NCBI RefSeq assembly: GCF_010727475.1
Contig: NZ_AP022567.1
Location: 4,216,001 to 4,280,000 of the forward strand
Source: Mycolicibacterium mageritense
Lineage (GTDB): Bacteria; Actinomycetota; Actinomycetes; Mycobacteriales; Mycobacteriaceae
Length of the DNA stretch: 64,000 bases
Direction of reading: 5' to 3'
The first letter of the stretch is position 1; each line of letters opens with the position of its first letter. Below, one piece after another: positions 40,162 to 48,749 of this stretch. The translations under genes were made by a program, and so were the position numbers. Below the pieces are notes generated by a model. That model saw only the letters and a list, made by a program, of their open reading frames with translations. It was not told the DNA's origin and did no database searches.

Positions 40162-40366
40162 CTGCATCCCCTTTGCTCGTGCTCGGGCAGTCTAAGTGAA
40201 TAAGCGCCCGTTGCGGGTGACTGACGACAGACGCCATCGAAAGGCAAAGGCTTAGGAGTGCCAGCTGTCATCGCTCAACCAAACCGTGTCATACGTTCGA
40301 CGGACAAACATGCGCCGGAACAGCTTTCGGGCTCTTGATGTCACATCCCAATGTAATGATGCTCGG

Positions 40367-41449
40367 GTGAGTCGGAACTTTTCAGCCGGTACTGCGATCA
40401 CGCTGGTCGGTGCCGGGGCCCGGGGATTCATTCTCTATCGCGCGTTTCAGCAGTTGCGGCGTCGTGCAGTCGACCCGGACATGAAAGATCCTGGAACGAA
40501 GCTGACGCGTTGGTTGTCATGGATACCTCTCGGGTCGGTAGCCGTCGTGGCGGCGATCGGAGTTGCGGCGGTGTGGGCCTGGGGCATCTTCGGTGTTCTC
40601 CTGACCATCGCGTGTGCGCTCGTTGTCGTCGTTGTCGCGACTGTCGTTGCCGCCTACCTGTGGTTGGCCGCTGAGGACTATCGCCGGAAGGCTGGCTACA
40701 TCATTTGTGAAGCTGACTATGACAGTGCGCCGCGGCAGATCAAGTCGACTATGCGACGGATCTATCGCTCGGCGCGGACGGTGCGAACGGGACGTGCCCA
40801 CCAGGACGGAATGTTCGGTGAACTGGAATTGGAGCGGCTTGTCTTCACTGCGGCGCAGCAAGCCGTCCTCAGTTCTGACGTTTCGGCTGGGATACGGGAT
40901 TTGAAGCCCGACGCCGGACCGGCCGATCGCGAACTCATTGCCGATGCCGATGCCCAGATCAAAGAGATTGCCGATCACCTAGTGGAGGTAGAGGCAAGGT
41001 TGAAGCGGACCGCTTCAACCGCAAGCCGCTTGTCCGAAACTGTTGCCGAACCCGAGAGGCGCCGGGAGGCTCAGAAGGCTGCCGACGAAGCTCCTGCTGC
41101 TGCGGAGGATCGGCGCCGACGGGCACATGAAAAGCTTCAGCGCGCTACCGCCGAGGCAAAAGTGAAGACGCCCGTCGACGCAACGGACGTTGAAGACCGC
41201 GTAGCCGCCGTCGCAGCGGGCTACGAGGAAGTTGCGCGGATTTCGAAACAAGCCCTCGAAGGTGGGAGCTCTCGAGGGGAGAACTCAGTTGAGGGGAACG
41301 CTGTGGCCGGTGCCGACGACGGCGGAAAAGCAGCACGCACAGCGGCCATCAATGCAGCGAAAACATCTGCGGGACAGGCGACAAAGCTCGCATCGGCGGC
41401 GGGCAGAGCTGGTGCCAAGAAACTCAAGAAGTTGCTAGATGACCAGTGA
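40367..41449 (+). CDS. Membrane protein with long helical C-terminal region, unknown function
   Basis: The predicted product is 360 residues from GTG 40367; GTG 40286 would add 27 residues of poor coding character. Two adjacent transmembrane helices lie near the N terminus (SWIPLGSVAVVAAIGVAAVW and a following stretch rich in Val/Ala), after a short basic segment. The remaining roughly 250 residues are charged and likely coiled-coil (ADAQIKEIADHLVEVEARLK, ERRREAQKAADEA), ending in a basic tail KKLKKLL. There is no recognised domain. It is divergent from the 38833-40161 gene, with a 205-bp gap that may hold both promoters. Confidence 0.6.
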   Translation: MSRNFSAGTAITLVGAGARGFILYRAFQQLRRRAVDPDMKDPGTKLTRWLSWIPLGSVAVVAAIGVAAVWAWGIFGVLLTIACALVVVVVATVVAAYLWLAAEDYRRKAGYIICEADYDSAPRQIKSTMRRIYRSARTVRTGRAHQDGMFGELELERLVFTAAQQAVLSSDVSAGIRDLKPDAGPADRELIADADAQIKEIADHLVEVEARLKRTASTASRLSETVAEPERRREAQKAADEAPAAAEDRRRRAHEKLQRATAEAKVKTPVDATDVEDRVAAVAAGYEEVARISKQALEGGSSRGENSVEGNAVAGADDGGKAARTAAINAAKTSAGQATKLASAAGRAGAKKLKKLLDDQ

Positions 41450-41585
41450 CGGAATGCGACGGGTCTGTGCGAATCGCCGTGCTGGTTTTGCGTCCGACAA
41501 AGGTGCCACCGGCCGGGCCGAAGTTGTGATAGGAACGCTTCCAGCCTAGGAAACGCCCAGCGAGCAGGATGGGAGGGGCGGCAGG

Positions 41586-42299
41586 ATGCCGAAACTGGTC
41601 AGCAAGGAAGATCGTCTTGAGCGGCTGGTCGCCAAAACGCGCAAGCGCATCGACGACAATCCCCAGGCCACACGGTCACTCTCGCAAAGCCCCGACAGCA
41701 AGCTTGGAACGCTCGTACGGGAAGCCGGTTACGAGCGCAGCTCGGCCAAGCTGCTGCAGACGTTGGAGCAGCGCCTGATGGACTGCGGAATCGCGACCTA
41801 CCCTGAGCTCACCGATCCTAGCAATACCTCGGCGACCAGGATCCACTTCTTTGACCGCAGCGCGCCAGTTCCGGGGTACCAGCTGCCACGGCATCTATTC
41901 GATGAGGAGAAGCAGTTGTCGCGCTTCCTCTTCATGAACAAGGACGTGCTGCCGTATTGCAAGAAGAACAACCTCCAGATCCGCGGCCCAGAGGTACGCA
42001 TCGCGGGTGACTGCCGTATCGACCTCCTTGCGGTGGACAAAAAGTCCGACGAGCTTGTCGGGTTTGAGCTCAAGGCAGGCAACGCCGACCAAGGGGTCGT
42101 TGCGCAATCGGCCAAATACATGAAAGCGCTTTTGGCGCAGGCGAAGAGCGAAGGCCGACCAGGTGCTCGGCTGTTAATTGTCACTGGCCAACCTGATGAG
42201 CGTCTCGCCGAGCTGGTCCAGGATGTTGCCAAGAAGTATGGTGTGGAAACCAGCTGGTTACTGTACAGCGTGACGATCGACCTTACCGAGATCAAGTGA
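41586..42299 (+). CDS. NucS/DUF91-like PD-(D/E)XK endonuclease
   Basis: A 237-residue protein. The C-terminal half holds the nuclease signature: RIDLLAVD with Asp146, then VGFELKAG with Glu161 and Lys163, which fits a PD-(D/E)XK active site of the DUF91/NucS type. The N-terminal 90 residues (TLEQRLMDCGIATYPEL) are helical and specific to this protein. It starts at ATG behind a purine-rich GGGAGGGG stretch at 41568-41575. Chromosomal NucS performs mismatch repair in mycobacteria, but that protein has a different N-terminal domain; this one is more likely an accessory nuclease. It ends 105 bp from the convergent SIR2 gene. Confidence 0.72.
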   Translation: MPKLVSKEDRLERLVAKTRKRIDDNPQATRSLSQSPDSKLGTLVREAGYERSSAKLLQTLEQRLMDCGIATYPELTDPSNTSATRIHFFDRSAPVPGYQLPRHLFDEEKQLSRFLFMNKDVLPYCKKNNLQIRGPEVRIAGDCRIDLLAVDKKSDELVGFELKAGNADQGVVAQSAKYMKALLAQAKSEGRPGARLLIVTGQPDERLAELVQDVAKKYGVETSWLLYSVTIDLTEIK

Positions 42300-42404
42300 C
42301 CTTCACCGGATTCGACGACGAGTTTCACGCGTCCAAGTTGTCGCTCAGTCGCGCGATGAAACCTCTCGACATTGGGTGCTTTGTGCGTCGACCGTCGGAG
42401 TCGG

Positions 42405-43949
42405 CTATGCGCCAAGTCCCTCGAGGAACTCCTTGACCAGGTGACCGACGCTGTCGAGGTCGCTCGTAGCCGTGCGCTTTGCCAAGTCGCGCAGGGTGTC
42501 ACGTAACTCCTGCTCACTCTCCGAGAGGTCGTCGTAGTCCTCGTCAAGGAAGTAGGCTGCTGCCGTGGTGGAGAGGTAGCCGACAAGATCGAGGAACAGT
42601 TCGAGTTGCCTTGCTGCCTTCGGTATGTCGACGTTGGCGCCCATCATCATGGGCACGATGTCGAGGTCGGTCTCCCATAGCTGTTTGTCGAGCTTGTCAT
42701 TTCGCAGTGTGAGAGCGATTCCTTTGCCGACCTCGGGGGAGCTATCGCCCCTTGCTGCCCGTACTTCGTCAATGAGTTCGTGAAAGTCCTCGTCTCCCAA
42801 GGAATAGCCAACAAAGACCATGCGTCGCATCAGCAGCAGGCCCTGAACAAGTCCCATCAGCGCACCGTACTGGCGGGGCATGCTCAGATAGTCTGCACGT
42901 GTGAGGATCATTTTCGCGGGCTCGTCGATGCTGCCGTGTAGCTTCAATAGCCAGTGACCATCGGTATCGCGGGGATTGTTTGGTAGGACAGAGATGTCGC
43001 GACCGCGAAGTCTGGATGCCGACTCGAAGAGATTGTCAAAGTTGGTGGTCACCGCTTCCTTGCTTGGTAGTGATGCCAATAGCCCGTGCACCAGGGAATA
43101 TCGCTGGAACTTGCGTAGGTCCGTTGCAATCATCTCTTTGAGGCATCCACCTTTGCGCTCGAGCTCGCGTTCGATGAGGGTCGCTTGGTCACGTAAATCT
43201 CTTCTGGACAGCCGCTCTCGTGTGTGGTCGTCGAAGCCTGACGCCTTTGCGCCGTTGTCGAGAAGACCTTTCCAGTCGGGTAGACCGGCGCCCGCGCTGA
43301 CTCCTGCGCCGATGAACAGGACAAGTTGGTGCTTGATGGCTTCGTCGGCGAGTTTGCGTGCTTGCTGAATGAGTTCTGGGTTTGCCTTTTTCGCGAACTT
43401 CCATGTGTTGGAAAGGTTCTTGGTGCTGATCAGTGCCCGCCGTGCTCGTTGTGCGGCGGCGTATGGCTTTGTGCCGAATGTAACGAGAACGATGTCGACA
43501 TCGAACTCGTCAGCGAGGGAGGTGAGCGTTTCGACAAGCCCCAGAACGAGGTGGCCCTTTTTTCTTGAGCCGCCGCCGCGACCGGAGCCAACCAGGTTGA
43601 CGGCCAGCCGCTTCTTTGGCCATTGGTAGATACGGTCGCTGTCATCAAGGGATTTGAGTTCGCCGGAGGCTCGAACGACGAACTCGCGCACCGTCGGGGC
43701 AAACGCGGAGAACTTCGATGTTTCGCCCACGTGGCCGACGTTGCCGAGCCATATCTGCGGCTGTCCACGCTTTGCTTCCAACGGGTGAACGCTGCAGGAA
43801 GCCAGAGACTTAGGGATTTCGTGGTCGCGGCCCTCGATGAGCGAGGCCCAGGCACGCTCGATCTTTGGTCGACCATCCGTTGGGAGTAGGACTGCATCGC
43901 ATGCGACCTTGGTGAGGTCGCCGTTGATGATGAAGAGATGACCGCCCAT
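42405..43949 (-). CDS. Macro-like domain fused to SIR2 (NADase candidate)
   Basis: A 514-residue product. The N-terminal about 170 residues resemble a macro/ADP-ribose-binding fold: LFIINGDLTKVACDAVLLPTDG at the very start and a glycine-rich LAVNLVGSGRGGGSRKKG later. From about residue 207 a SIR2_2-type domain follows, with FIGAGVSAGAGLPDW (about 211-225), TTNFDNLFE (about 300) and LLKLHGSID, whose His (about 336) is the usual catalytic base. SIR2 domains in bacterial immunity often destroy NAD to stop infected cells. The C-terminal about 100 residues are helical. No STAND, HerA or Argonaute partner is encoded next to it. NAD hydrolysis and ADP-ribose sensing are inferences from domains. Confidence 0.78.
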   Translation of the reverse strand: MGGHLFIINGDLTKVACDAVLLPTDGRPKIERAWASLIEGRDHEIPKSLASCSVHPLEAKRGQPQIWLGNVGHVGETSKFSAFAPTVREFVVRASGELKSLDDSDRIYQWPKKRLAVNLVGSGRGGGSRKKGHLVLGLVETLTSLADEFDVDIVLVTFGTKPYAAAQRARRALISTKNLSNTWKFAKKANPELIQQARKLADEAIKHQLVLFIGAGVSAGAGLPDWKGLLDNGAKASGFDDHTRERLSRRDLRDQATLIERELERKGGCLKEMIATDLRKFQRYSLVHGLLASLPSKEAVTTNFDNLFESASRLRGRDISVLPNNPRDTDGHWLLKLHGSIDEPAKMILTRADYLSMPRQYGALMGLVQGLLLMRRMVFVGYSLGDEDFHELIDEVRAARGDSSPEVGKGIALTLRNDKLDKQLWETDLDIVPMMMGANVDIPKAARQLELFLDLVGYLSTTAAAYFLDEDYDDLSESEQELRDTLRDLAKRTATSDLDSVGHLVKEFLEGLGA

Positions 43950-44284
43950 GCGCGAAGGCTAATCGACCGCGTTCCGTGGCATGGCAGAAATTGCGGTCGC
44001 GCCCACGCGATGACTTCCGAGTTTACGGTCAAGCGACGCTAGAAGTCCCACGCGAATCGGGCAGGCTTAGGCACCAAACCACAGATGGCCTACTGTAGGC
44101 GGCTCGGATCTCTAACCGAAGCTGAAGTCGACCATCGGTCGACACCGCAGAAGAGCCTCGTTCACGATCAGGCGGGACACGTTTCCTGACCGCTGCTTCG
44201 TTGTACGCGACGCCGTGCACGTGGAGGCTCAGAGTCAGCGAGTTCACTGAGGCGCAGCGCTGATGCCCACCGGCGGCGGTTCGC
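43950..44284. other. Intergenic region between the SIR2 and DUF4268 genes
   Basis: A 335-bp stretch with no convincing gene. A 72-codon minus-strand frame exists at 44029-44247 but has no recognisable product. The region should hold the promoter of the leftward SIR2 gene; I see no clear boxes or hairpins in it. Confidence 0.4.
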
Positions 44285-45268
44285 TTATTGAGCGTGCCCG
44301 TCGCGTGGTAGGCGGATCGTCAACGAGCTGAGCCCGCCGACTGCCTCGATGGCCCGACGGAATCGTGTCAGTTGATCAATGACCCAATCGATCATGGCGC
44401 CCCACTGCTGCTCGTCGGCGACATCGGTGAACGGCGATCTCACATAGATTGCGGTGGACTTCATTCCGGGCTTCTCATCCCACTCGGCCGACTCGCCGAG
44501 TGCCTGCTCGAACTGGTCCTTCTTCTCCTGTAAGGCCAAGAAACGAGCTAGATTGAGATCGGCGTGCCCGTTGAAGTTCAGCTGCACGCGCAGCCCATCA
44601 TTGGCGAAGACAATCGCGAAGACGACTCCACCAGTCCCGGTGGCGAGATCATAGAAGTTGTCGCGGCTCGGCGTTCTGCGGCTGGTCCACGCGGGCTGGC
44701 GTTCACCAAGTGTGGTGAGAAACCTGTCCCAGAAATTCCAATAGTGCTGTGATTTCTCGCTAGTTCCCGCTGTTGCATTGGCGGTCTTAACTTGCTTGCC
44801 CCAGTCGTTGGGTTGCGCTGCCAGAACGAAATTGGGTGCGGGGGCGGAATCACCGATCTTGACGACCTCGATCTCGACGCCGAAGAATCGCGTGTCGGGA
44901 TCGGTGTGCTCGTTGAGCCAATCCAGGGCCGCGCGGTGCTCGGACCGAAACCGAGTGGCGACCCACACGATCGTCTTGGGCTGGGTGCCGGCGGCGTAGG
45001 TGAGGATCTGGCCGAGGTGCGTGTGATCGGAGCTTTCCAGTTGATTCTCGACGATGACCACGCTGTCATCGGACAGATCCCGGCCGATGAGATCCAGGGA
45101 GAAGTCGCCGACCGGATGCTCGGCGACTTCGAGCTCCAAGTCCATGCCGAGGAGGTCGCTGAGAACATCGACGTTCTGCAGCAACCACGGCGTGAAGTTA
45201 TGAGCCTCATGCGGCCAGACCTGCCTCGGCGGGACGACAGTCAACCGGCCGAGCTCAGGAATCGACAT
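44285..45268 (-). CDS. DUF4268 protein with N-terminal PD-(D/E)XK-like nuclease fold
   Basis: A 327-residue product, starting at ATG 45268 behind GGAGGTAGGAG. The N-terminal third has a nuclease-like pattern, HEAHNFTPWLLQN then FSLDLIG with Asp59 and VVIVENQLE with Glu74 and Gln76, followed by HLGQILTYAAG. A Q in place of the usual K is common in this family. The C-terminal half is DUF4268 (HYWNFWDRFL ... ADLNLARFLALQEKK). Such proteins are frequent in restriction and defence islands. There is no paired methyltransferase nearby apart from PglX, so its substrate is unknown. It seems monocistronic. Confidence 0.75.
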   Translation of the reverse strand: MSIPELGRLTVVPPRQVWPHEAHNFTPWLLQNVDVLSDLLGMDLELEVAEHPVGDFSLDLIGRDLSDDSVVIVENQLESSDHTHLGQILTYAAGTQPKTIVWVATRFRSEHRAALDWLNEHTDPDTRFFGVEIEVVKIGDSAPAPNFVLAAQPNDWGKQVKTANATAGTSEKSQHYWNFWDRFLTTLGERQPAWTSRRTPSRDNFYDLATGTGGVVFAIVFANDGLRVQLNFNGHADLNLARFLALQEKKDQFEQALGESAEWDEKPGMKSTAIYVRSPFTDVADEQQWGAMIDWVIDQLTRFRRAIEAVGGLSSLTIRLPRDGHAQ

Positions 45269-45335
45269 CTCCTACCTCCATTTGCCGAGTAGCTTCGAGA
45301 CTTGACCGCGAAATCATGTGTGGCCGCGCATGACA

Positions 45336-45734
45336 CTAGCCTCGGTTGAGGTAGCTGCATCGGACTTCTGGATCATTGGCGAACGGCCCGGCCGCGGCTT
45401 CGGCGGCACTCAGTGCTGCTGACGGGGTCAACCCGGTTGCGCCGTAGGCGTTGTTGAGTGGTTCGGCGACATCCCATGCCACGGCTGCGGAACTGGGGCC
45501 GCTCGCCACCACATAGCAGTCTCCGGCTGGCTGCATTTGTGCACACAGCCGGAGAGCGGCGATCTCCGCGTCGGCTTGCGAGTAGCCCGGGCCGCCACCC
45601 CAATCCAGGGCTTCGTGTGAGGCCGACTTCGCCACAGCGATCCACCCGATATCAGCAACTGCCGGAGGGGCAACCGCGACAGTAACCCCGAGCATCAGAC
45701 TTGTGACAAGCAAGGGGGCACTACGGCGGATCAT
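45336..45734 (-). CDS. Secreted DUF4189-family protein
   Basis: The product is about 132 residues from ATG 45734 (MIRRSAPLLVTSLMLG); the frame is open further upstream to 45932, but that extension has non-coding character. A classical signal peptide ends near PAVA at about residue 27. The mature part has the DUF4189 pattern: WIAVAKS, a cysteine in ALRLCAQ, and GDCYVVASG. Such small secreted proteins are common in mycobacteria and have no known enzymatic role. This gene is unlike the neighbouring defence genes and may be older chromosomal content inside the island. Confidence 0.75.
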   Translation of the reverse strand: MIRRSAPLLVTSLMLGVTVAVAPPAVADIGWIAVAKSASHEALDWGGGPGYSQADAEIAALRLCAQMQPAGDCYVVASGPSSAAVAWDVAEPLNNAYGATGLTPSAALSAAEAAAGPFANDPEVRCSYLNRG

Positions 45735-46002
45735 CCCGGCTCCTCGGTCAGTTCGGTCCTCACCTTGAGGATTCCGCGCACCCTGAAATGTTCCTGGGAG
45801 AATTGGCACTGTACCGATCAGACCCAAATTGGGATGTCGGTCGAACGGTGGACTTTTCGTCATGAAAAGGCTTGACGTGCCAAAATGTCGGACCCGGCGC
45901 CTATTCTGTGGGTCAGGTCGCCCGGAAAGCATCCGGTATACGACGCCTCGGTCACCGTGCCGTCATCCGATGAGCCGTTCGGATCCGACGAGAGGGGAAG
46001 CG

Positions 46003-46758
46003 TTGAGTGATGACACTCTTGATTGGAATTTCCCGACCTTGGCGCTCGTTTGGGACAGCGAACGTCGAGCCATCATCGCCGGCGCCGACAGATTAGAGGC
46101 ACTCCCGGACGAGGAGCGCGCCTTGTCCGTCGCGGCGTTGGCCAAACGGGTCCGCGAGCTCACCGGTGCTCTCGAAGACGAATGGCTCGTCCGAGTTGCC
46201 GTTTTCATGGTTGATGATCTGTACAAATCCCTCTTCTACGGGTTCCGGTGGAGTGGTGGCGTTTACGACTACATCGCCTCGACCGCAGGGCAGGTCGTCA
46301 AGGAGTTGGTGAACCGAGGATTTGTGTTGCACTACGTCGTCGACAGCGTGCAATCACAAGCGGACCTCGCAGAACGCCTCGCATTTCTACCGGGTGTCTT
46401 CGAGGCTGCCGGCTTCAAGGTGACCGGCCCACAGTTGATGGCGATGGAGTTGATGCAACGGGTTGACGGCAAGCCTGGCGACTTATCGGTCATCCCGGCC
46501 TACCGCGAGGAAGGGCACCACGTCGCAGATATGTTCATCGCACGATGTCACCAGGAACGTCGCTGCTCGGTGTACCTCAACCTGGACCTGGCCGACGACG
46601 CACCGGCGTTGTCCCTTGATGTAGCACTCTCACAGGCGTCGACGCCTGGCGTCATCGTGGTGTACCGCAACCAGCCCCCATTGCCAGGATCGGCCGCACA
46701 GGTCGCGTTACCGCCGGGCCTCACGGTGGCGGATACGGAACGCGGCGTGCCGTCCTAG
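46003..46758 (+). CDS. Unrecognised 251-residue protein
   Basis: The start is placed at TTG 46003, because AGAGGGG (45991-45997) lies 5 bp upstream; ATG 45970 is an in-frame alternative. The product begins MSDDTLDWNFPTLALVWDSE and is a soluble alpha/beta protein (VRVAVFMVDDLYKSL, FVLHYVVDSVQSQADLAERL, SVYLNLDLADDAPALSLDV). No catalytic motif or membrane segment is evident. It lies 247 bp upstream of the MazG-OGG operon on the same strand and might be part of that locus. Confidence 0.6.
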   Translation: MSDDTLDWNFPTLALVWDSERRAIIAGADRLEALPDEERALSVAALAKRVRELTGALEDEWLVRVAVFMVDDLYKSLFYGFRWSGGVYDYIASTAGQVVKELVNRGFVLHYVVDSVQSQADLAERLAFLPGVFEAAGFKVTGPQLMAMELMQRVDGKPGDLSVIPAYREEGHHVADMFIARCHQERRCSVYLNLDLADDAPALSLDVALSQASTPGVIVVYRNQPPLPGSAAQVALPPGLTVADTERGVPS

Positions 46759-47005
46759 CTCCACATCTCGGGCCCGCCGTGGCGGTCCGTAGCGTCGTGT
46801 GTCTCGACGTGTACTCATCGGAATCCCTTTCATCCATTGTTGCTCGACGTAACGAGGCGCCCAGCATGACCGAGATGCCCGACCAGCGACGAAGGTTGGG
46901 GCGGTGACATACGAACGGATGACATTGTGGTACTGCCGGATTCACGTACAGTTTCCACGCTGGCGTGCAGATCCGGGCGACCTCAGCGGATTGGAGTCCA
47001 ACACG

Positions 47006-47959
47006 ATGACTGACGGCAAGCTGGTCCGTGACCTGATTCCGGACCTCATTCGGAAATCGGGTCGCTCGGTTGAGGTGCGCCGGCTGGCCGGCGACGAGTT
47101 GGTCCAGGCGCTGGTCGACAAGCTCTGCGAAGAGGCACAAGAAGCCGCCGGCGTGGTCACCGACCGGGAGAGGCTGATCGACGAGCTGGCCGACATCTCT
47201 GATGTTCTGTCCGCACTGTTGAAATCCAGGGGAATCGATGAACAGGAAGTCGCGGACGCGGCGCGGGCGAAGGCGTTGGAGCGTGGTGCGTTTGAGTCGG
47301 GCACGTGGGTGGTCAGTGCGGTTCCGCAAGCGGTCCGGCGATACACCGCGAAGAACGTGCAGGGCCAACGCAACCGGTGGATCCCCGAGCGGTGGGTCGG
47401 CGTCTTCGCCGGGCACGAAGAAGCGCACGCCGACTTGGCGGCACATGTGCAGCAGGCTGGTGGCATCGCCCGCAGCTTCCTGCACGCCCAATCCCAGCGG
47501 GATCCCGTCGACCTGTTCTTGATGACGATGGCGTGGGGATATCAGCCGAAAGACTATGGCCCACAACGCACCGCGGCCGTGTTGGGACGTGAGGGTGCGG
47601 CGGACAGCATCGCGGCGATCGTCGAGCTGACGCGAAACAAAGGCGCCGCAGCCGGGTGGAATGCGTTACTGAACACTCACAAGATCACCGGATTCGGCAT
47701 GTCGTTCGGAACCAAGCTGCTTTATTACGCCGGATACACCACCGAGCAGCGGCCCCGTCCGCTGGTGCTCGACGAGCGGGTCCGCGCTGCCCTGGCCGTT
47801 ACCGCCCCCGGTACCGTGCCGGCCACCGGACTCGTACGCAAAGCTGACTACCTGCGTTATCTCGAACTGGCGGAACAGTGGGCCGACGATCCACTGTGGC
47901 AACAAGAACCGGATGTGGTCGAGTACGCGCTGTTCGCACATGGAGGCAAAGAAGGATGA
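47006..47959 (+). CDS. Fusion of MazG-like NTP pyrophosphohydrolase and OGG-fold DNA glycosylase
   Basis: A 317-residue product from ATG 47006, with GGAG 9 bp upstream. Residues about 3-75 match the MazG-like house-cleaning family: KLVRDLIPDLIRKSG, then the metal motif EEAQEA and ELADISD. Residues about 125-317 match the OGG-fold glycosylase family: ITGFGMSFGTKLLYYAGY followed by PLVLDERV. Lys237 and Asp256 sit 19 residues apart, the same spacing as the catalytic Lys249 and Asp268 of human OGG1, in similar local context. This suggests an active base-excision enzyme. Excision of modified phage bases has precedent in Brig1, which belongs to another glycosylase fold. Its stop overlaps the next gene (ATGA). 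Confidence 0.8.
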   Translation: MTDGKLVRDLIPDLIRKSGRSVEVRRLAGDELVQALVDKLCEEAQEAAGVVTDRERLIDELADISDVLSALLKSRGIDEQEVADAARAKALERGAFESGTWVVSAVPQAVRRYTAKNVQGQRNRWIPERWVGVFAGHEEAHADLAAHVQQAGGIARSFLHAQSQRDPVDLFLMTMAWGYQPKDYGPQRTAAVLGREGAADSIAAIVELTRNKGAAAGWNALLNTHKITGFGMSFGTKLLYYAGYTTEQRPRPLVLDERVRAALAVTAPGTVPATGLVRKADYLRYLELAEQWADDPLWQQEPDVVEYALFAHGGKEG

Positions 47960-48348
47960 CTCGCAGTTCTCCGAAGCCTGGTGCGCATGCGGCTGTACTT
48001 GACGACGACCTCCTGGACCGCATCGCCGCCGTCGTCGAGAGCGGCAACGAGATTCAGACGCTGAGCATCAAACGCCCCAACTGGATTTCGTCGTTCAATC
48101 GCACTGGTGTGTGGGTGGAGACCGAGCGATCGAAGGCTCGGGGTACCGGTCCGCAACTGGTGCCGGCGTGGATGATCGTCGTGGCCTGGGAGCGGTTGTG
48201 CAAGAACGGTGCGCTCAGTCAGATCGAGCTGCTGAACGACCTGAACGTCAAGCGCTCTGCGTTTGTCTGCGCATTGCTTGCCCAGTTTTCCGACGTGGTG
48301 ATACTGCAGAATCGCCCGACCGTTCTTGAGAGGACCGCGACTCCGTGA
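47956..48348 (+). CDS. Small accessory protein, paralogue of the Hhe-coupled gene at 32646
   Basis: A 130-residue product. The start ATG 47956 overlaps the glycosylase fusion stop (ATGA). The last 90 residues, with RGTGPQLVPAWMIVVAWERL and then LSQIELLNDLNVKRSAFVC, match the 32646-33008 product at about two-thirds of positions. The C-terminal half looks like a winged helix-turn-helix. Its own TGA overlaps the GTG of the following gene. The conserved, translationally coupled placement beside two unrelated defence effectors suggests a shared adaptor or DNA-binding role (inference). Confidence 0.8.
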   Translation: MTRSSPKPGAHAAVLDDDLLDRIAAVVESGNEIQTLSIKRPNWISSFNRTGVWVETERSKARGTGPQLVPAWMIVVAWERLCKNGALSQIELLNDLNVKRSAFVCALLAQFSDVVILQNRPTVLERTATP

Positions 48349-48749
48349 AGCACACCATCAGGACGCCGAAGCAGGGCTGGGAGTACTGGCGGCTGAACCG
48401 CATCGACGACGACAGCATCGAATGGCTCGCGTTGACTCGGCCTGAGGGGCGGGCCGGGATTGACAGAACCAAGGTGTGGACATTGATCCCGGACCGACGG
48501 ATATTCCTCGCCAACTGGATCGTGACCGAGGACCATCACCGGCAGGAGGAACCCGGGATCTGGACTCACGAGAACATTGACATCGTTGAGGCTCGTGAGA
48601 TTGCGCTTGAGGTGCCACAGGTGTCTGCGGACGCACTGGCTCGGATTCTGCGGCCGGAACGGTGCCTCACTCTGGACCAGCTCGATCGGTATCCCGCGGA
48701 GAAAATTCTCGGCGTCCGCGTTGCCAACGCGCTCGGTCGTCGGCGCTAG
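48345..48749 (+). CDS. Unrecognised 134-residue protein, third gene of the MazG-OGG operon
   Basis: The GTG start at 48345 overlaps the preceding stop (GTGA), so three genes in a row are translationally coupled. The product has an N-terminal beta-rich half (GWEYWRLNRIDDDSIEWLAL, KVWTLIPDRR) and a C-terminal helical half (VSADALARILRPERCLTLDQL). No family is recognised and no transmembrane or catalytic motif is seen. Its place in the operon suggests a function with the MazG-OGG fusion. Confidence 0.7.
   Translation: MKHTIRTPKQGWEYWRLNRIDDDSIEWLALTRPEGRAGIDRTKVWTLIPDRRIFLANWIVTEDHHRQEEPGIWTHENIDIVEAREIALEVPQVSADALARILRPERCLTLDQLDRYPAEKILGVRVANALGRRR

Noticed and set aside
45735..45932. N-terminal extension of the DUF4189 gene to 45932
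   Set aside because: A clear signal peptide starts at 45734, and the upstream residues are not protein-like.
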